This document shows, piece after piece, positions 26,957 to 34,765 of a stretch of DNA of 64,000 bases. The DNA lies in assembly GCA_036405815.1 (NCBI GenBank), contig DASWWX010000053.1, forward strand, positions 62,001 to 126,000, given 5' to 3'. Position numbers and translations under genes: made by a program. The notes below the pieces were generated by a model. It did no database searches. It was not told the DNA's origin and saw only the letters and a program-made list of their open reading frames with translations. Each line of letters starts with the position of its first letter. Within the stretch, counting starts at the first letter, position 1. Source of the DNA: Solimonas sp036405815 (GTDB taxonomy: Bacteria > Pseudomonadota > Gammaproteobacteria > Nevskiales > Nevskiaceae).

Positions 26957-28155
26957 TGAATGCTTCCCGCCAACTCAAAAATTGGCATGTACATAAGGAG
27001 TACGATCCCTCCAATCACCAATCCAATGAACACCATGAGTATTGGCTCAAACAGCCGAGAAGCTCGTGCAACCCAGCGCGAGATATCATCGTCATACAGC
27101 TGTGCGATACGCGCCATGATCTCGGGCATGTCGCCAGATTGTTCCCCTACGACCAGAAGTCTCACGCCCACCGCATCTGCCAATCCGTTTCTCTCGAACG
27201 CAATCGAAATAGGCTGCCCTTCGGTGATTTCCCTTATCGCCAGAGTGAGTCCAGCTTCCAGTAGGGGCTGCTGTAGAAGTCCCCTTGCCTGCTGAAGCGC
27301 AGACACGATCGGCATACCCGCACTAAGCAGCATCGCGAGCGTTCGGAAGAACCTGGAAAATTGATAAAGCCGCAGCTTTTCACCGATCCCAGGAAGCGTC
27401 CAAAGTCGACGCTCTATAGCCACGCGGAACCCTGGGCGGGTCACGACATATCCTGCCGTCGTTGCGAGCGCCGCAATGCCCAATATTACCCATTCTGCGT
27501 TCTGGTTGAGAGCACCTCCCCATTTCATGAGCAATCTCGATAGGAAGGGCAGATCGCTCCCCACATCTTCGTAGATACTGCTGAAACGCGGGACGACATA
27601 AAGCATGAGAAAACAGATGACCAAGAACCCAACGCCCAGCAGTAGAGCTGGATAGATTGACGCACCGACCAGCCTTTCCCGAATCTGACTCATCTGTTGG
27701 TGGTATGCCAAGTAGCGGCGCAACGCTTCTTGCAAGCCGCCGGTGCGCTCACCGCTACGCACTCCCGCGATGTACAGAGAGGAGAAATGTCGAGCTTGCT
27801 GTTCCAAGCTGCGAGAAAAGGACAGGCCCTCGCGTACATCCTTGAAAAGCTGGGATGTCACTCGCCTCGCCTCGCCTTCTCTAGCCTTTCTGGAGAGGAT
27901 ATCCAGAGCCTCGATTAGGCCGAGGCCCGCGTCTAGCAGCGCAAGCAACTCCTGGCTAAATAACGAGGCAGAGAAGCGCGGCTGAAGAAGTCGATATGCG
28001 GCCACACCGGCCGGACCGCGCGCGCCAAGCTTTAGAGAGACGATGCGATAGCCCTCTGCCTCCAGACGCTTGCGCACTTGCTCCGGTGAATCGCTCAAGA
28101 CTCTCTGCCGGGCAACCCCTTCAGGCTCGCGGTACGTAATAACGTCGAATTCCAG
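26953..28155 (-). CDS. GspF/PilC-family inner-membrane platform protein, probable CTG start
   Basis: A 400-residue protein with two GspF domains, each ending in membrane helices (YPALLLGVGFLVICFLMLYVV; ILMVFIGLVIGGIVLLMYM) and family motifs RLVGASIYPA and GEQSGDMPEIM. The first ATG/GTG/TTG in frame is TTG at 28098, but the frame upstream reads EFDVITYREPEGVARQRVL, the expected start of the GspF N-terminus. The only possible initiator between the in-frame TAA and that segment is CTG at 28155, placed 6 nt after AGGAGGAG. I therefore extend the gene to 28155. It begins 15 bp after the GspG-like stop. Confidence 0.88.
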   Translation of the reverse strand: MEFDVITYREPEGVARQRVLSDSPEQVRKRLEAEGYRIVSLKLGARGPAGVAAYRLLQPRFSASLFSQELLALLDAGLGLIEALDILSRKAREGEARRVTSQLFKDVREGLSFSRSLEQQARHFSSLYIAGVRSGERTGGLQEALRRYLAYHQQMSQIRERLVGASIYPALLLGVGFLVICFLMLYVVPRFSSIYEDVGSDLPFLSRLLMKWGGALNQNAEWVILGIAALATTAGYVVTRPGFRVAIERRLWTLPGIGEKLRLYQFSRFFRTLAMLLSAGMPIVSALQQARGLLQQPLLEAGLTLAIREITEGQPISIAFERNGLADAVGVRLLVVGEQSGDMPEIMARIAQLYDDDISRWVARASRLFEPILMVFIGLVIGGIVLLMYMPIFELAGSIQ

Positions 28156-28170
28156 AGCAGTCTCCTCCTG

Positions 28171-28584
28171 TTACCAGTTCACGATGTCCGCGTCCTCGCC
28201 TTCACCTCCAGGAGCACCATCTTTTCCCCAAGACCAAAGGTCGTATTCGCCATGCTGTCCGGGAAAGCGATAGTGATATGAACGACTCCAGGGATCTGGC
28301 GGGACAGCCTTCTTGAGGTACGGCCCTTGCCACCGAGCAACACCGATAGGCGCTTCGTGCAGCGAGTTCAGGCCGTGCTGGGAGCTTGGATACTGTCCGA
28401 CGTCCAATCGAAATGCTTCTAACGCCTTTTCTAAGGCATCGATCTGAGCCTGCGCCATCTTCACCTCGGCCTTGCCGACCTGGGTAAAGTATCGTGGCGC
28501 CACATAGCCCGCCAGCAAGCCGATTATCACAATCACCACTAGAAGCTCCAGCAGTGTAAAGCCCTCTACGGTTTGACGAATCAT
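28171..28584 (-). CDS. Major pseudopilin GspG-like
   Basis: A 137-residue pseudopilin with leader VEG/FTLLELLVVIVIIGLLAG, Glu5 present, followed by QIDALEKALEAFRLDVGQYPS and PWSRSYHYRFPGQHGEYDLW. It ends in the calcium loop SWGKDGAPGGEGEDADIVNW typical of true GspG. It is the first apparatus gene in the transcript and the best candidate for the main fibre subunit. The three other pseudopilins are encoded at the far end of the operon (11609-12948). Confidence 0.93.
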   Translation of the reverse strand: MIRQTVEGFTLLELLVVIVIIGLLAGYVAPRYFTQVGKAEVKMAQAQIDALEKALEAFRLDVGQYPSSQHGLNSLHEAPIGVARWQGPYLKKAVPPDPWSRSYHYRFPGQHGEYDLWSWGKDGAPGGEGEDADIVNW

Positions 28585-28768
28585 AGTTGGTTACCACTCC
28601 ACCCTCAGCGACGCAATTTATGCACTTAAGAGAAGCTACAGACGTCCAATCTGCCAGATTGCACGTAAACCCCCGCAAATTCAGTTCTTCGTTCGAACTT
28701 TAACGGCCGGCTCCAAGCTCCATGCCGACAGCGGCCGTTTCCCCTTGGCTTCAGGACAGCCAGGCTGG

Positions 28769-30343
28769 CTATACGCGATCTCTCACAAGAGGTGAGTAAG
28801 CACCTTCGCCGATAGGCCTCGCCGTAATGTCGCCGGTCTTGCAATCGCGATCAATAACTACCCCTTTGTCTGCCTGCAATCGCAAAAGTGGCGATGTGAG
28901 GTGGATCGTCAAGAAACCAGCCTCCTCGATCGTGGTGGTTGGGTCCAGCACGACCTCCCCTAATCTGCGACATGTTCCATTGGGGGCATCGCCATAACCT
29001 TCCAAGGCGTTGATCTCTGTGACCCACACTCGTTTAGGCAGCCATTTCAATCTGTAGTAACGCTTCAATTCGTCCGGCATTGAGCTCGCAAACACGGCTT
29101 CGCGGAATGTCGAGCGATCCTGCAGATAGGTTCTGAGAACAACCCTGGGACGCGGCGGTCCGTTCTCTTGCTGATAGTCCAAAAGACACTGGAGGATTAG
29201 CGCCATTGTCAGCTGGCGCGCCTCGGCACCGTCCAGAAAAACGTCGGGCGGAAGAAAGGGAATCGCTATAGCCGCGTGCCCGAGGTGATATGGAGCCGTA
29301 TCGTCGCGTGTCAGCTGCAAGTACGGACCTGAATTGTCGTTGTGCACAATGAGCGGCTCGATCCAATTGGCCGAGTCATGCGTCGTTATGGAAAGACCGT
29401 CATGCACCACAATTTCACAGCCGGTATCACGGGCGAGGCTACTCTTCCAACCATGCCCAATAGCCAGTACGGCGTGGCCGATCCCCTGTGGCGGCATCAA
29501 GATCAGCAGTACCGGGATACGCGATTCTAGATAGGGATATATCGCGGAAGTCACAGCGTCTAGCGATACGTCGGTCGCAGTAGTCTTCACATCTCGGAGA
29601 TTCAGAATGTGCGGGGCGTATCCAGTCGCACGAATAGCCTCCACTATCTGCGGAACCTCCAGACCCTTGTTCGGAAACGTCCGCCCAGAAGCTAAAAAGC
29701 GTGTCGCGACCGACGTTATTTCCGCCGGACTGAACGCAGAGTGCCCCGCTCGTGAACGGAGCGTGCGCAGCGCCATCCAGATAGACGCCTGTGCGCAGGC
29801 TCCCACCGCGCTGTCTTGTTGAAGGAACGGTGTGCCGGTGACTTTGAAGTGGCGGCCCGCCAGGTGCACCGGAAATTCATCGACCGCCAATACAAAGCTT
29901 TGCTGATCTGAGGGAACGCTAAGAATTGTCGCGCCTACTGGGCTCGCCCACACTGGGCGCAAGGTGACAAAGCCCAAGTAGCAGCTTGGGCTGCTCGCAA
30001 GCACATCAATCGCACCCAGAAGATCATCTGTTTCGGGATCGATCGAAAAAAAATGAAGCCTTGTGCAATACCTCGGAATCGGCTGAGACAGCAACGAATA
30101 GTACGCAGCGTGCTCAGCAATGAAGTCAGGGTCCTGGACTTCGTTCTGGATGATTGCCGTGCATGCCTTGAGCCTTATCACATGCGAGACGATCGCCTGC
30201 AGTGGCGTAATCCTCGGCACCATCGAGAACATGCCAGCCTTCGGCAAGCAGCGCGCGATAACCTCGATTAAGGATTCCGGCTTAGTGTTGTCAAACCGAA
30301 GCAGCTCGAGCCGCAGCTGCGGCTTGCCCTCAAGTGAGTCCAT
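28769..30343 (-). CDS. Large hypothetical protein with C39/papain-like cysteine-peptidase motif
   Basis: A 524-residue cytosolic-looking protein. Its centre reads FLQQDSAVGACAQASIWMAL, a Q...G-x-C-A-x-A-S oxyanion/nucleophile motif of papain-like C39-type peptidases. About 120 residues later it has GIGHAVLAIGHGW (candidate catalytic His) and EIVVHDGL (candidate Asp). The N-terminal 150 residues and C-terminal 170 residues match no family I know. It lies upstream of the pseudopilin gene on the same strand (185-bp gap) and downstream of a terminator, so it may be the first gene of the secretion transcript or stand alone. A role in processing a substrate or peptide is possible but unproven. Confidence 0.7.
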   Translation of the reverse strand: MDSLEGKPQLRLELLRFDNTKPESLIEVIARCLPKAGMFSMVPRITPLQAIVSHVIRLKACTAIIQNEVQDPDFIAEHAAYYSLLSQPIPRYCTRLHFFSIDPETDDLLGAIDVLASSPSCYLGFVTLRPVWASPVGATILSVPSDQQSFVLAVDEFPVHLAGRHFKVTGTPFLQQDSAVGACAQASIWMALRTLRSRAGHSAFSPAEITSVATRFLASGRTFPNKGLEVPQIVEAIRATGYAPHILNLRDVKTTATDVSLDAVTSAIYPYLESRIPVLLILMPPQGIGHAVLAIGHGWKSSLARDTGCEIVVHDGLSITTHDSANWIEPLIVHNDNSGPYLQLTRDDTAPYHLGHAAIAIPFLPPDVFLDGAEARQLTMALILQCLLDYQQENGPPRPRVVLRTYLQDRSTFREAVFASSMPDELKRYYRLKWLPKRVWVTEINALEGYGDAPNGTCRRLGEVVLDPTTTIEEAGFLTIHLTSPLLRLQADKGVVIDRDCKTGDITARPIGEGAYSPLVRDRV

Positions 30344-30360
30344 GCGCCCCCCCCAAACGA

Positions 30361-30385
30361 AAAGGCCAGCGAAACGCTGGCCTTT
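30361..30385 (-). terminator. Rho-independent terminator
   Basis: AAAGGCCAGCG-AAA-CGCTGGCCTTT is a perfect 11-bp stem with a 3-nt loop; on the minus strand it is followed by TTCGTTT. It lies between the 62-residue gene and the C39-like gene and should end transcripts of the small gene. Confidence 0.8.
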
Positions 30386-30400
30386 AAAGACTCGTTCTGC

Positions 30401-30589
30401 TTATTGCACGGCGATTGTTTTCACCATGTCGTACGCGCGCCGCTTCTCAGCACGAATTGCTTCGGCATCCTTGGAAACTGAACTTTCAAACTCTTGATGG
30501 AACTGCGAGAGCCGCTTGTCATCAAGCTTCTTCTCTGCTCCCGATGCCAAGACCTCTGCAACCAGCTCAGCAAGCACCTTTGTCTTCAT
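30401..30589 (-). CDS. 62-residue helical peptide of unknown function
   Basis: A highly charged, all-helical 62-residue product (AELVAEVLASGAEKKLDDKR, then FHQEFESSVSKDAEAIRAEK) with a strong ribosome binding site (GGGGGAGTG, then ATG) and its own terminator, so it is very likely expressed. There is no signal peptide, Cys or leader-like Gly-Gly. It is encoded just upstream of the C39-like protein on the same strand. It could be a partner or substrate of that protein, a small regulator, or unrelated. Confidence 0.7.
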   Translation of the reverse strand: MKTKVLAELVAEVLASGAEKKLDDKRLSQFHQEFESSVSKDAEAIRAEKRRAYDMVKTIAVQ

Positions 30590-30834
30590 TGCACTCCCCC
30601 AATGTCATGCAATTTCACGAGAGCGGCAGGTCGTACACCTCTGGCGCACGACCCAACAATGCCACGTGGCAACGCATCGTAGGCCGGAATATCGCACTGC
30701 GCAATAAAATGGGTTGAGATCACGTCTATAACCTACCCCTTGGGCTGAACCAAGGTACTGTGTTCAGAGCGACGGTAGCCCTCGCCCGCTGAATGGCAAC
30801 TTGCTAATCATCCAACCACGGCAAGCACTTAAGG
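30590..30834. other. Intergenic region downstream of the ImmA-like gene
   Basis: This 245-bp stretch separates the ImmA-like gene from the 62-residue peptide gene on the same strand and must hold the promoter of the peptide gene. I see no convincing -35/-10 pair and no terminator hairpin. Confidence 0.35.
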
Positions 30835-31380
30835 CTAGGCCCCAGAGCGCCGATACAAGTTGAACAGCCTGAAATTCATAGCCTGCCTGCTCACTTTGAA
30901 CTGCGTGGCCAGGCGTTGGATTTCGGTCTCATCTTCCAAATCGAACACCATCGAGTCCCGGCGCGCATTCAGCATCTCCTCTGGCATCAGAAGACAAGCT
31001 GCAAATGCGTTGGCTTCAACCTCCTCAATCTCCACCGGGTCCGCATCACCGCCTTCCTTCGAACGGCGCCAATTCACGGAAAACGATTTGTCGACGTGAA
31101 GCTCATGCCCTTGATGTAACAGGAAGTGGCCAAGCTCATGCGCGATCGTAAACCGCTGCCGAACTTCCGACTGCGCGCTGGAAACCCCGATCGTGCTGCG
31201 ACCGGCTTGTCTGACGAGGACGCCAGAGACATTGTCATCAAAAGCCTCATAGCGAATATCAATACCGCGGCCACGCGCAATGGCGGCAACATCAACCGGC
31301 GGCATCGCCACCGAGTTCTCTCGCAGTAAGGTAGCCACTAAGCGATCTATCTTCGCGTAGCGCGGGCGCAGCGGAATCAC
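30835..31380 (-). CDS. ImmA/IrrE-family metallopeptidase (CapP-like)
   Basis: A 181-residue zinc peptidase with HELGH at residues 81-85 (FTIAHELGHFLLH) and the third ligand Glu in EEVEANAFAACLLMP, followed by a wHTH-like C-terminal part (RLATQFKVSRQAMNFRL). Its start overlaps the XRE regulator stop (ATGA). In phage, ICE and CBASS loci such peptidases cleave their partner repressor on DNA damage (ImmA/ImmR, CapP/CapH). Here the target would be the 105-residue XRE protein, which would derepress the divergent ubiquitin-like operon. That mechanism is an inference from gene pairing. Confidence 0.9.
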   Translation of the reverse strand: MIPLRPRYAKIDRLVATLLRENSVAMPPVDVAAIARGRGIDIRYEAFDDNVSGVLVRQAGRSTIGVSSAQSEVRQRFTIAHELGHFLLHQGHELHVDKSFSVNWRRSKEGGDADPVEIEEVEANAFAACLLMPEEMLNARRDSMVFDLEDETEIQRLATQFKVSRQAMNFRLFNLYRRSGA

Positions 31381-31694
31381 TGGTCAGTACCCGACTTAAC
31401 CTTCTGGACAAAGCGATGGACCGAGGCAGGAATAGTTGGAGCGCCCGATCCGATCGTGCCCATGGCAGAGTAATCCGCCGGCAAGGGGAGCAACTCTGAC
31501 GGCTGCACATTCAGAGCAGCAGCGATCCTGTAGAGCTGGTCGATCAGCACTCGCTGCCGACCGCACTCAATGTTCGTCAAAGAGGTGCGCGAAATATCGA
31601 TCTCGCTTGCAAGCTTGTCTTGCGTCTTATCAGACGTCTCGCGTCGTTCCCGAATACGTCTGCCAAGTGCCGCGTGCAAAGCATCAGGCATCAC
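31377..31694 (-). CDS. XRE-family HTH regulator (CapH-like)
   Basis: A 105-residue protein with a Cro/C1-type helix-turn-helix across residues 10-65 (TQDKLASEIDISRTSLTNIE, then RQRVLIDQLYRIAAALNV) and a short C-terminal tail for dimerisation or as a cleavage target. It is encoded divergently from the ubiquitin-like operon, with a 238-bp AT-rich control region between them, and co-translated with the ImmA-like peptidase. It probably represses both directions. Confidence 0.9.
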   Translation of the reverse strand: MMPDALHAALGRRIRERRETSDKTQDKLASEIDISRTSLTNIECGRQRVLIDQLYRIAAALNVQPSELLPLPADYSAMGTIGSGAPTIPASVHRFVQKVKSGTDQ

Positions 31695-31932
31695 AAACTC
31701 CGAAATTCAGTGCCAGTTTTCAGCGCGTTGAATAGCACAGCGCGCTGTCGCGGATTTGTCAGGTTAACTAATTTACCTCCGTTTTGTCAACCATATAAAC
31801 ATTAATCCCAGGGTTGTAACACTGTGTTATTAAATGGCATTTTTCCTGTCATTTGTAATATTGTTTGTGTTGTTGACATTAAAATAAGTGTCCGTTAAGG
31901 TTCTGGCTCCCCCGACGTAATGGACGACAGCC
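31695..31932. promoter_or_regulatory. Divergent control region between XRE/ImmA pair and Bub operon
   Basis: This region is much richer in A and T than its surroundings. Toward the operon, TTGACA (31873-31878) is followed after 17 bp by TAAGGT (31896-31901), a plausible -35/-10 pair ending 32 bp before the ATG at 31933. Toward the regulator, TTGACA reads on the minus strand at 31790-31785. An imperfect inverted repeat (GGTTAAC at 31762-31768 against GTCAACC at 31786-31792) overlaps that site and could be the XRE operator. Assignments are by eye. Confidence 0.5.
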
Positions 31933-33015
31933 ATGCAGAACCAACGCCAATACACCATTCATATCGCAGATCAATCCCTTTATTTTCATGAGCATACGGT
32001 CAGCAAGCACAAGTTGACCGGCATCGAGATCGCGACCCTCGCCGGACTTCACCCCCCCAACAACGCCATCGTCTTGGCGTTTCTTCCCAACGGGGAACTG
32101 GAGGACCTCCGCTCGAACGAGGAGATTGAGCTGACTGAAACCCGCCAGAAGTTCATCGCGGCACTGAGCGACCGCAGTTACTTGCTGACGATTAACGGCG
32201 TCCGCGTCCAGTCGGTGATTGACCGGATTACCGGTGGCCAAGTCCGCAAACTTGGCAACGTGCCTGTCGGCCACGAAATCCTGCTGACCCGCGTCGATCA
32301 GCCCGATCGTCACATCGCAGACCACGAATGGGTCGACCTGAACGGCGCCGACATCGAGGCTTTCATTAGTCGCAAGCCGGCTTGGACGCTCAACGTCCAG
32401 GGTGTCGATTTGATCTATCACGTTCCTACGGTGGTCGCCCGCCAGGCAATCGAGAAGGCCGGCTTCGATCTGGCCGTTGCTTACCACATCAAGCTGAAAG
32501 TTCGCGGCCAGCCGCCGAAAGACATCCAGCTCGACGACGTCGTGGATTTGCGGATGGATGGGATCGAGAAGATCCGTTTGACGAGAAAAGACATCCATAA
32601 CGGCGAAGCGCCCAAGACGCTTCGCCGCAACTTCACGTTGCTGGACGTCGATCAGGGGCACTTAGACTCGACGTGCAAAGCCTGGGAAACCGTCATCGAT
32701 GGCGGGCGGCGCTGGCTACTGATTCACCACTATCAGCTACCCGACGGCTATCAGCGCCAAAACCATACGTTGGCGCTCGAAATTCCCTCGGATTATCCGA
32801 AGGCCGAGATCGACATGTTTCATTTTTGGCCGCCAGCGCAGCTCCTCAGCGGCCGCTCGATCGATCGGACTCAGATACGCAACACGATCTGCGGCGTCGA
32901 GTATCACGGCTGGTCGCGCCACCGCGGAGCGGACAAGTGGAGTCCAACTCGGGACAACGTGATCACCCATCTGGCGCTCGTTGAGTCGGCCTTGCTCAAG
33001 GAAATCGACGAATGA
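31933..33015 (+). CDS. Multi-ubiquitin-like/E2 fusion protein (Bub system)
   Basis: A 360-residue protein with three beta-grasp (ubiquitin-like) repeats in tandem: about residues 7-75 (YTIHIADQSLYFHEHTVSKH and on), 82-146 (YLLTINGVRVQSVI and on) and 150-218 (WTLNVQGVDLIYHVP and on). An E2-like domain follows (residues 225-355; LEIPSDYPKAEIDMFHFWPP and NTICGVEYHGWSRHRG), resembling the prokaryotic E2 family. The Cys in NTIC is a candidate active-site residue but I cannot prove it. Poly-ubiquitin fused to E2 is known from predicted bacterial ubiquitin-like operons. The stop overlaps the JAB/E1 start (ATGA). It probably supplies both the modifier and the conjugating enzyme. Confidence 0.9.
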   Translation: MQNQRQYTIHIADQSLYFHEHTVSKHKLTGIEIATLAGLHPPNNAIVLAFLPNGELEDLRSNEEIELTETRQKFIAALSDRSYLLTINGVRVQSVIDRITGGQVRKLGNVPVGHEILLTRVDQPDRHIADHEWVDLNGADIEAFISRKPAWTLNVQGVDLIYHVPTVVARQAIEKAGFDLAVAYHIKLKVRGQPPKDIQLDDVVDLRMDGIEKIRLTRKDIHNGEAPKTLRRNFTLLDVDQGHLDSTCKAWETVIDGGRRWLLIHHYQLPDGYQRQNHTLALEIPSDYPKAEIDMFHFWPPAQLLSGRSIDRTQIRNTICGVEYHGWSRHRGADKWSPTRDNVITHLALVESALLKEIDE

Positions 33016-34415
33016 ACTCGATGCGTACCCTGGCGATTCAGGCCCATCACCACGAGGTGGTGCGCCAGCATTTGTTCCCGGGAGATGGCCTCGAGGCCGC
33101 CGCGATCCTCCTGTGCGAGTCCGGTGCCGCGCCGCGGCGTCGCTTTTTGGTTAAGGATGTTTTGCTGGTTCCACACGACGAATGCGTTAGGAAACCAGAC
33201 GCACTCACTTGGCCGGGGAGTTGGATCAACCGCGCGATCGATCAGGCGGAAGATTCGGCGCTGACAGTGATCTTGATCCATTCGCACCCAGGCGACTACT
33301 TCGGCTTCTCCCTGGCCGATGATTGGTCGGATCAATTTTCGATCCCCTCTCTGCTTGAGGCCTTCGGCGAGGAGCATGGCACAGCGGTAATGACGTCAAA
33401 TGGCGCAATCATCGCTCGCACCTATACACGCGGTATGAGGTGTGTTCCCGTTGACCTGGTCACTATGGCGGATCAGGACATCCACTTTTGGTGGCATCCT
33501 CGAATCGAGCCCTCCCCTGATAACCACCGCCCCATGGCATTCGCCAGCGGAATGACTGACGAACTCAATCGGCTAACCGCGGTAGTGATCGGCGCTTCAG
33601 GCACAGGCTCGATCACAGTCGAACAGACTGCGCGCCTCGGATTTGGCCGCATTATCGTCATCGATTTCGATCGCATTGAGCGGAAGAACTTGAATCGAAT
33701 CCTGAATTCATCGATTCGGGACGCTCAACAGAACCGCCTAAAGGTTTCGGTCATGGCGGACGCGATCAAGGAACACCGCGAAAACTGCGAGGTCATCCAG
33801 ATTCCAAAATCGATAAAGACACGCGAAGCTGTGCTCGCGGCCGCGCAGGGCGACGTGATCTTTAGCTGCGTGGACAGCTTGGAAGGTCGGATGGTTGCGG
33901 ATCTGATCGGATCTGCCTTCCTGATTCCTCTGCTTGACGTCGGCGTTGTGATTCCGACTCGTCGCACGCCTTCGGGAGGTCACGCGGTTGGCGACGTGCT
34001 GGGACAGGTTAATTACGTCTTCCCGGGCGGATCTACCCTTGAAGACCGGGGCATCTACACGGCGCAGGGTCTACGTGCTGAAGAACTTCGGCGTGTCGAT
34101 CGAAAGGCGTTCGAGACAGAACGCGCGGCCGGCTACTTCACTGGATTCGGCGAGGAGGCTCCCGCAGTAATTTCCTTGAACATGCGCGCGGCAAGCGCAT
34201 GCATCAACGAGTTCATCGCCCGCGCCTATCCGTTCCGCATCGACCCCAATAGCAAGTACGCTCGGACTGTTTTCAGTCTGGCAGCGGGTGAAGAGGAGTT
34301 CTCGCCCGAGGAGACGTTCACCCGATCGGAGAACCCCAGTCTCGCGACCGGAGCCCGCGAACCACTTCTGGGGCTGCCTATCTTGGGTCTGGAGGCCACC
34401 AAATGCGCGGCGTAA
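33012..34415 (+). CDS. JAB deubiquitinase-like/E1 (ThiF) fusion protein
   Basis: A 467-residue two-domain protein. The N-terminal JAB/JAMM peptidase has Glu36, His90-x-His92-P, Ser100 and Asp103 (HSHPGDYFGFSLADD), the full JAMM zinc-peptidase set. The E1/ThiF adenylation domain starts near residue 185, with the nucleotide loop GASGTGS (194-200), the acidic strand end IVIDFDRIERKNLNR and FSCVDSLEGR. It would process the ubiquitin-like modifier and activate its C-terminus with ATP. It overlaps both neighbours (ATGA upstream, 13 bp downstream). The JAB-E1 fusion together with the multi-ubiquitin-E2 fusion makes a compact two-polypeptide pathway. Confidence 0.92.
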   Translation: MNSMRTLAIQAHHHEVVRQHLFPGDGLEAAAILLCESGAAPRRRFLVKDVLLVPHDECVRKPDALTWPGSWINRAIDQAEDSALTVILIHSHPGDYFGFSLADDWSDQFSIPSLLEAFGEEHGTAVMTSNGAIIARTYTRGMRCVPVDLVTMADQDIHFWWHPRIEPSPDNHRPMAFASGMTDELNRLTAVVIGASGTGSITVEQTARLGFGRIIVIDFDRIERKNLNRILNSSIRDAQQNRLKVSVMADAIKEHRENCEVIQIPKSIKTREAVLAAAQGDVIFSCVDSLEGRMVADLIGSAFLIPLLDVGVVIPTRRTPSGGHAVGDVLGQVNYVFPGGSTLEDRGIYTAQGLRAEELRRVDRKAFETERAAGYFTGFGEEAPAVISLNMRAASACINEFIARAYPFRIDPNSKYARTVFSLAAGEEEFSPEETFTRSENPSLATGAREPLLGLPILGLEATKCAA

Positions 34416-34765
34416 GGTGGTGGGATTGGCGCTACTGGCACCGATCAATTCAGCGCGCAATCGATTGCTATCGGCCGGCCAGGAAAGTAGTCCGAGTCGA
34501 GGACGATAGTTTGCCCCCGAACCTACCGGCGCGCGACCTCGTCCTCTGTCAGGAAGGGGACGAAAAGTGGTGTGTTGGCATGCGATGCCCGTGTGGATGC
34601 GGCAAGGTCATTGAGCTACTGCTGCTACAGAATACGCAGCCGCGCTGGGATCTGATCATCGACCGGCAGGGGCGACCGTCGCTCTTTCCCTCGGTTTGGG
34701 TCCAAACGGGATGCCGATCCCACTTTTGGATTCGGAACGGTCGCGTAGTCTGGTGTTATTCGTGA
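34403..34765 (+). CDS. DUF6527-type zinc-binding protein of the Bub operon
   Basis: A 120-residue protein with a metal-site-like CPCGCG motif (MRCPCGCGKVIELLLL), then PRWDLIIDRQGRPSLFPSVW and TGCRSHFWIRNGRVVWC, the DUF6527 pattern. Such proteins commonly accompany multi-ubiquitin operons; a substrate-recruiting (E3-like) or structural role has been suggested on context alone. It overlaps the JAB/E1 gene by 13 bp, and its stop overlaps the GTG of the truncated TnsE-like gene. Confidence 0.85.
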   Translation: MRGVRWWDWRYWHRSIQRAIDCYRPARKVVRVEDDSLPPNLPARDLVLCQEGDEKWCVGMRCPCGCGKVIELLLLQNTQPRWDLIIDRQGRPSLFPSVWVQTGCRSHFWIRNGRVVWCYS

